Below are positions 60,363-64,000 of a stretch of DNA of 64,000 nucleotides, piece after piece. The number at the start of each line of letters is the position of its first letter. Within the stretch, counting starts at the first letter, position 1. Location: positions 1 to 64,000 of the forward strand of contig SVLS01000002.1 in assembly GCA_015067835.1 (NCBI GenBank), written 5' to 3'. The notes beneath the pieces were generated by a model. That model was not told the DNA's origin. It made no database searches and worked only from the letters and a program-made list of their open reading frames with translations. The position numbers and the translations under genes are program-made. Source of the stretch: Oscillospiraceae bacterium. Lineage in GTDB: Bacteria; Bacillota; Clostridia; Oscillospirales; Oscillospiraceae.

Positions 60363-61205
60363 ATGCTCGAAATTCTCAAGGCCATACTGTTCGGCATTGT
60401 GGAGGGCATCACGGAGTGGCTGCCCATTTCCTCTACAGGACATTTGATTTTGCTGAATCAATTTGTGAAGCTGGATGTAACACCGGCGTTTTATGAGATG
60501 TTTCAGGTGGTCATTCAGTTGGGCGCGATTTTGGCAGTTATTGTGCTGTTTTTCAAAAAGCTGAATCCCTTTGCTCCGTCTAAAACCAAAAATGAGAAAA
60601 AGCAGACCTGGAGTCTGTGGGCGAAGGTAGCGGTGGCGGTTGTTCCCTCTGCCGTGGTCGGCTTCCTGCTGGACGACTGGATGGATGCACACCTATATAA
60701 TTATGTGGTGGTTGCCGTTATGCTGGTGGTCTACGGCGTGGCGTTTTTGTTTGTGGAAAAATGGAATGCAGAGCGTCAGTTCCGCATCCAGAGCGTTTAC
60801 GAGATTGACTATAAAACAGCCTTGCTGCTGGGCGCATTTCAGTGCCTGAGCCTGATTCCCGGCACATCCCGTTCCGGCGCTACCATTTTAGGCGCGATTA
60901 TTTTGGGCGTCAGCCGCAGCTCCGGTGCGGAATTTTCCTTCTTTATGGCCATTCCCACGATGCTGGGCGCCAGCGGTCTGAAGCTGCTGAAGTACGGTAA
61001 GGACATTTTAGATGGAGCTGCTGACGCGCCGAATCAAACGGAAATCTCCGTACTTTTGGTGGGAAGCGTTGTGGCGTTCGTGGTTTCCCTGCTGGTCATC
61101 AAGGGTCTGATGGAATATGTGCGCAAGCACAATTTCTCCGTATTCGGCATTTACCGCATCGTTCTCGGCGTGGTGGTGCTGGGATATTTCCTGCTCCTGC
61201 ACTAA
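60363..61205 (+). CDS. uppP: Undecaprenyl-diphosphatase UppP/BacA
   Basis: GIVEGITEWLPISSTGHLIL, LIPGTSRSGATI. Confidence 0.97.
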   Translation: MLEILKAILFGIVEGITEWLPISSTGHLILLNQFVKLDVTPAFYEMFQVVIQLGAILAVIVLFFKKLNPFAPSKTKNEKKQTWSLWAKVAVAVVPSAVVGFLLDDWMDAHLYNYVVVAVMLVVYGVAFLFVEKWNAERQFRIQSVYEIDYKTALLLGAFQCLSLIPGTSRSGATILGAIILGVSRSSGAEFSFFMAIPTMLGASGLKLLKYGKDILDGAADAPNQTEISVLLVGSVVAFVVSLLVIKGLMEYVRKHNFSVFGIYRIVLGVVVLGYFLLLH

Positions 61206-61218
61206 AGAATATAAGAAA

Positions 61219-61248
61219 TGCCCCCGGCTCAGCCGGGGGCATTTTGTT
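61219..61248. terminator. Terminator between uppP and the SPFH gene
   Basis: GCCCCCGGCTCAGCCGGGGGCATTTTGTTTTT. Confidence 0.85.
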
Positions 61249-61249
61249 T

Positions 61250-62173
61250 TTACTTTTCCTTGACACCTTCCACAATGCCGTTGGCCAGACCAACAATTCC
61301 CTGCAATTCAGAGGGAATGATGATTTTGGTTGCTTTTCCGTCAGCCACCTTTTGCATGGCTTCGATGGCTTTCAGCTTCAAAACATTGTCGTTGGGCGCT
61401 TTTTCATTCAGCATTGCGATGGAGTCTGCCATGGCGCGCTGAACCTCCAGAATGGCTTCCGCTTCACCGGCCGCCCGCAAAATGGCAGCCTGCTTTTCTG
61501 CTTCTGCCCGTAAAATGGCGGCCTGCTTTTCTGCATCTGCCTTCAAGATGGCGGATTCCCGTTCGCCTTCTGCAATCAAAATGGCAGATTTCTTCTGACC
61601 TTCGGCCTGCAGAATGGCCTGCCGGCGGTCACGCTCGGCCTTCATCTGCTTTTCCATAGAGGACTGAATGTCCGCAGGCGGCAGAATATTTTTCAGCTCC
61701 ACCCGGTTGACCTTGATGCCCCAGGGGTCGGTGGCTTCGTCCAAAATAGCCCGCATTTTGGTGTTGATAATGTCACGGGAGGTCAGCGTCTGATCCAATT
61801 CCAAATCGCCGATGATGTTCCGCAAGGTGGTGGCGGTAAGCGTCTCCATGGCGGCCATGGGATATTCCACACCGTAGGCGTACAGCTTCGGGTCGGTGAT
61901 GGAGTAGTAAACAACGGTATCAATCTGCATGGTAACATTGTCCTTGGTAATGACGGGCTGCGGCGGATAATCCATTACCTGCTCCTTCAGAGAAACCCGG
62001 CGGGCAATGCGGTCGATAAAGGGAATTTTAAAGTGCAGACCCACGCCCCATACAGCGTGGAATGCGCCCAGCCGTTCAATGACATAGGCACGGGACTGCT
62101 GCACCACGGAGATGTTGGAGATAATAATCAGCAACAGCACCGCAACGATTGCGCCAATGATATAAAGTTCCAT
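61250..62173 (-). CDS. SPFH/band 7 (stomatin-like) protein
   Basis: RAYVIERLGAFHAVWGVGLHFKIPFIDRIARRVSLKEQ. Confidence 0.95.
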   Translation of the reverse strand: MELYIIGAIVAVLLLIIISNISVVQQSRAYVIERLGAFHAVWGVGLHFKIPFIDRIARRVSLKEQVMDYPPQPVITKDNVTMQIDTVVYYSITDPKLYAYGVEYPMAAMETLTATTLRNIIGDLELDQTLTSRDIINTKMRAILDEATDPWGIKVNRVELKNILPPADIQSSMEKQMKAERDRRQAILQAEGQKKSAILIAEGERESAILKADAEKQAAILRAEAEKQAAILRAAGEAEAILEVQRAMADSIAMLNEKAPNDNVLKLKAIEAMQKVADGKATKIIIPSELQGIVGLANGIVEGVKEK

Positions 62174-62194
62174 AAAAATGCCTCCTTCAGATTA

Positions 62195-62638
62195 TTAAAC
62201 AGGCTCGTCGACCTTCACCGGCGAGACAAAAACCTTTACACCCTCTACCCGATCCACCTGAATCCGGGTACCGACGGCAATGGGCTCGTCGGAGGTACTG
62301 CGTGCCGACCATTCCATTGCGCCCAGCTTAACCTGCCCGTGGGCAAGAACATTGTCGATTTCCTCGGTCACCAAACCGGTCGAGCCGATGACGCCGTCCA
62401 CATTGGTGCGGGTGAGCCGGGGCGTCAAATATTTTTTAACCAGGGGTCGTAAGCTGCATAGCAGCAGAATGGAAACGGCGAAAAACAGCACAATTTGCAG
62501 CCAAATTTCGCCGCCGCACAAAGCGGCAACCAAGGCGGCCAGCGCGCCAACGGCGAACCACAGAGAAACGACGGAAACGGATGAGGCCTCCACAATTAAA
62601 AATAAAACCATTAAAATAAGCCAGATAAGTTTGTCCAT
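62195..62638 (-). CDS. NfeD-like membrane protein
   Basis: MDKLIWLILMVLFLIVEASSVSVVSLWFAVGALAALV; pairs with SPFH gene. Confidence 0.9.
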   Translation of the reverse strand: MDKLIWLILMVLFLIVEASSVSVVSLWFAVGALAALVAALCGGEIWLQIVLFFAVSILLLCSLRPLVKKYLTPRLTRTNVDGVIGSTGLVTEEIDNVLAHGQVKLGAMEWSARSTSDEPIAVGTRIQVDRVEGVKVFVSPVKVDEPV

Positions 62639-62789
62639 TGGAAACCCTCCTTTCACAGGGTACACCATTATTATAACAGATATTGGGAAAATTTCAATGG
62701 GAACTAATTGGCAAATGTCGACAGGAAAAATATATGGGAATCTCGCGATAACAGGGGGATATCTGGGAGCCTTTTTGTTTCCCAACGAC

Positions 62790-62853
62790 GGAAGAGGCGC
62801 ACCTCTGACGACCTCGCTGACCCTCGGCCACCCTCCCCAAAGGGGAGAGCTTT
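62790..62853. repeat. Family B-like half-unit
   Basis: GAAGAGGCGCACCTC...CTCGGCCACCCTCCCCAAAGGGGAGAGCTTT. Confidence 0.7.
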
Positions 62854-62969
62854 GGTGCTGCTTCACCACCGTGATGTGATAAAAAAAGCAACTAAAAATT
62901 CCTGGTTTACATAACACCAATACAAGAGGTTGCCCCGCCGGAGTGCCCACGGGTTTGCAATGACAGTAA

Positions 62970-62998
62970 AAAACGGGCGGCAATTTGCCGCCCGTCTA
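62970..62998 (-). terminator. Terminator downstream of degV-like gene
   Basis: ACGGGCGGCAATTTGCCGCCCGT. Confidence 0.75.
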
Positions 62999-63006
62999 TT
63001 GATATA

Positions 63007-63864
63007 TTACCGATGCTTGCCCATAAAGAACAGCGCCAATGTGCCGGGACCGGAATGAGAACCGATAACCGCACCGGTGTAGCCGATCAGGACTTCCTTT
63101 GCACCGCATTTTTCCTTGGCCAGCTGAGCCAGATATTCTGCGTCCTCCAGACAGTCACCGTGGCAAATGAACATGGTGCTGTTATCGTAGCCCTCGCCCA
63201 GCTGAACAGCCTTTTCCACCAGCATTTCAATGGAAGCCTTCCGGCCACGCGCTTTTGCGACATTGATCAAATGACCCTCGTTATCTACATGCAGAACGGG
63301 CTTGATTTTCAGCATCGTGCCCACCACAGCGGTGGTTGCGCTGACGCGGCCGCCCCGCTTGAGGAACATCAAATCGTCCACGGTGAACCAGTGACACAGA
63401 TGCAGGCGGTTATTTTCCACCCAAGCGGCCAGCTCATCCAGAGACAAGCCCTCGTCCCGCTTTTTGCAGGCATACCAGACCAGCAAGCCCTGTCCGCGGG
63501 AAGCGGAGAGACCGTCCACCACACGGATTTTCCGCTGGGGATATTCCTCTTGCACCTCGTTGGCGGCAATCACTGCGGACTGATAGGTGGTGGAAAGACC
63601 GGAAGAAAAAGCGATAACCAGCAAATCGTGGCCGTCCTCCAAAATGGAGCGCATCTTTGTTGCCCAGGTATCGGGATTGATGGCAGAGGTGGAGGAAGCT
63701 GCGCCGGCACGCAGGGCGGCATACATTTCCTGAATGCCCTCGTCCACAGAATCTTCGCTGGTCTCACCGCGTAAATTTAAAGAAAGGGGAATCGCCTGTA
63801 CATCCAAATCGGCCAGAACCTGCCGGGAAAGGTCACAGGCGGAGTCAGTAAGAATCTTATACAT
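63007..63864 (-). CDS. DegV family fatty-acid-binding protein
   Basis: YKILTDSACDLSRQVLADLDVQAIPLSLNL. Confidence 0.95.
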   Translation of the reverse strand: MYKILTDSACDLSRQVLADLDVQAIPLSLNLRGETSEDSVDEGIQEMYAALRAGAASSTSAINPDTWATKMRSILEDGHDLLVIAFSSGLSTTYQSAVIAANEVQEEYPQRKIRVVDGLSASRGQGLLVWYACKKRDEGLSLDELAAWVENNRLHLCHWFTVDDLMFLKRGGRVSATTAVVGTMLKIKPVLHVDNEGHLINVAKARGRKASIEMLVEKAVQLGEGYDNSTMFICHGDCLEDAEYLAQLAKEKCGAKEVLIGYTGAVIGSHSGPGTLALFFMGKHR

Positions 63865-64000
63865 GAAAACACACTCCTAAAAAATACTGGACAGCCCACA
63901 TCTCCTGCACTATAATAAGGGAGGTAGGAATGATGCTATTTTATCGGAGCATTGCCGTTTTGTCACGGAAATATCTGAAAATTTCTCTCCCGGAGCGAGA

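Noticed and set aside
62790-62964. Small ORFs and partial repeats between nfeD-like and degV-like genes
   Set aside because: Degenerate family-A/B remnants; no coding support

Overview
The window is an origin-proximal chromosomal segment of a Clostridia-like Firmicute; the taxon is inferred from gene content only. It carries dnaA-dnaN-S4-recF-gyrB-gyrA, rpmH-rnpA-yidD-yidC-jag, rsmG, parA-parB with two perfect parS sites, and hrcA-grpE-dnaK-dnaJ behind a perfect CIRCE. It also holds a deoxynucleoside salvage cluster, a Na+-pumping decarboxylase cluster next to pckA, and a two-component system with an HtrA protease. Two tRNA genes (Glu partial, Met) lie at the left edge. The most notable content is intergenic: dozens of half-units of at least two unrelated dispersed, hairpin-rich repeat families. 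Family A is TGTCATTGCGAGG..CGTGGCAATCTCC-core-inverted copy. Family B is GCCTCCCTTGTGTAAAGGGAGG-hairpin-GGAGGGATTGT / inverted copy. Each family has exactly one long copy here in which a small nuclease-like gene sits between the two inverted halves, in the place where short copies have only a short core: a GIY-YIG protein in family A (between gyrB and gyrA) and a DUF559/Vsr-like protein in family B (between recF and gyrB). This suggests two parallel nuclease-gene element / short-derivative systems. A third hairpin array (GATGAAATC/GATTTCATC) separates the response regulator and histidine kinase genes. All calls come from reading the sequence and the supplied ORF track; no searches were run.
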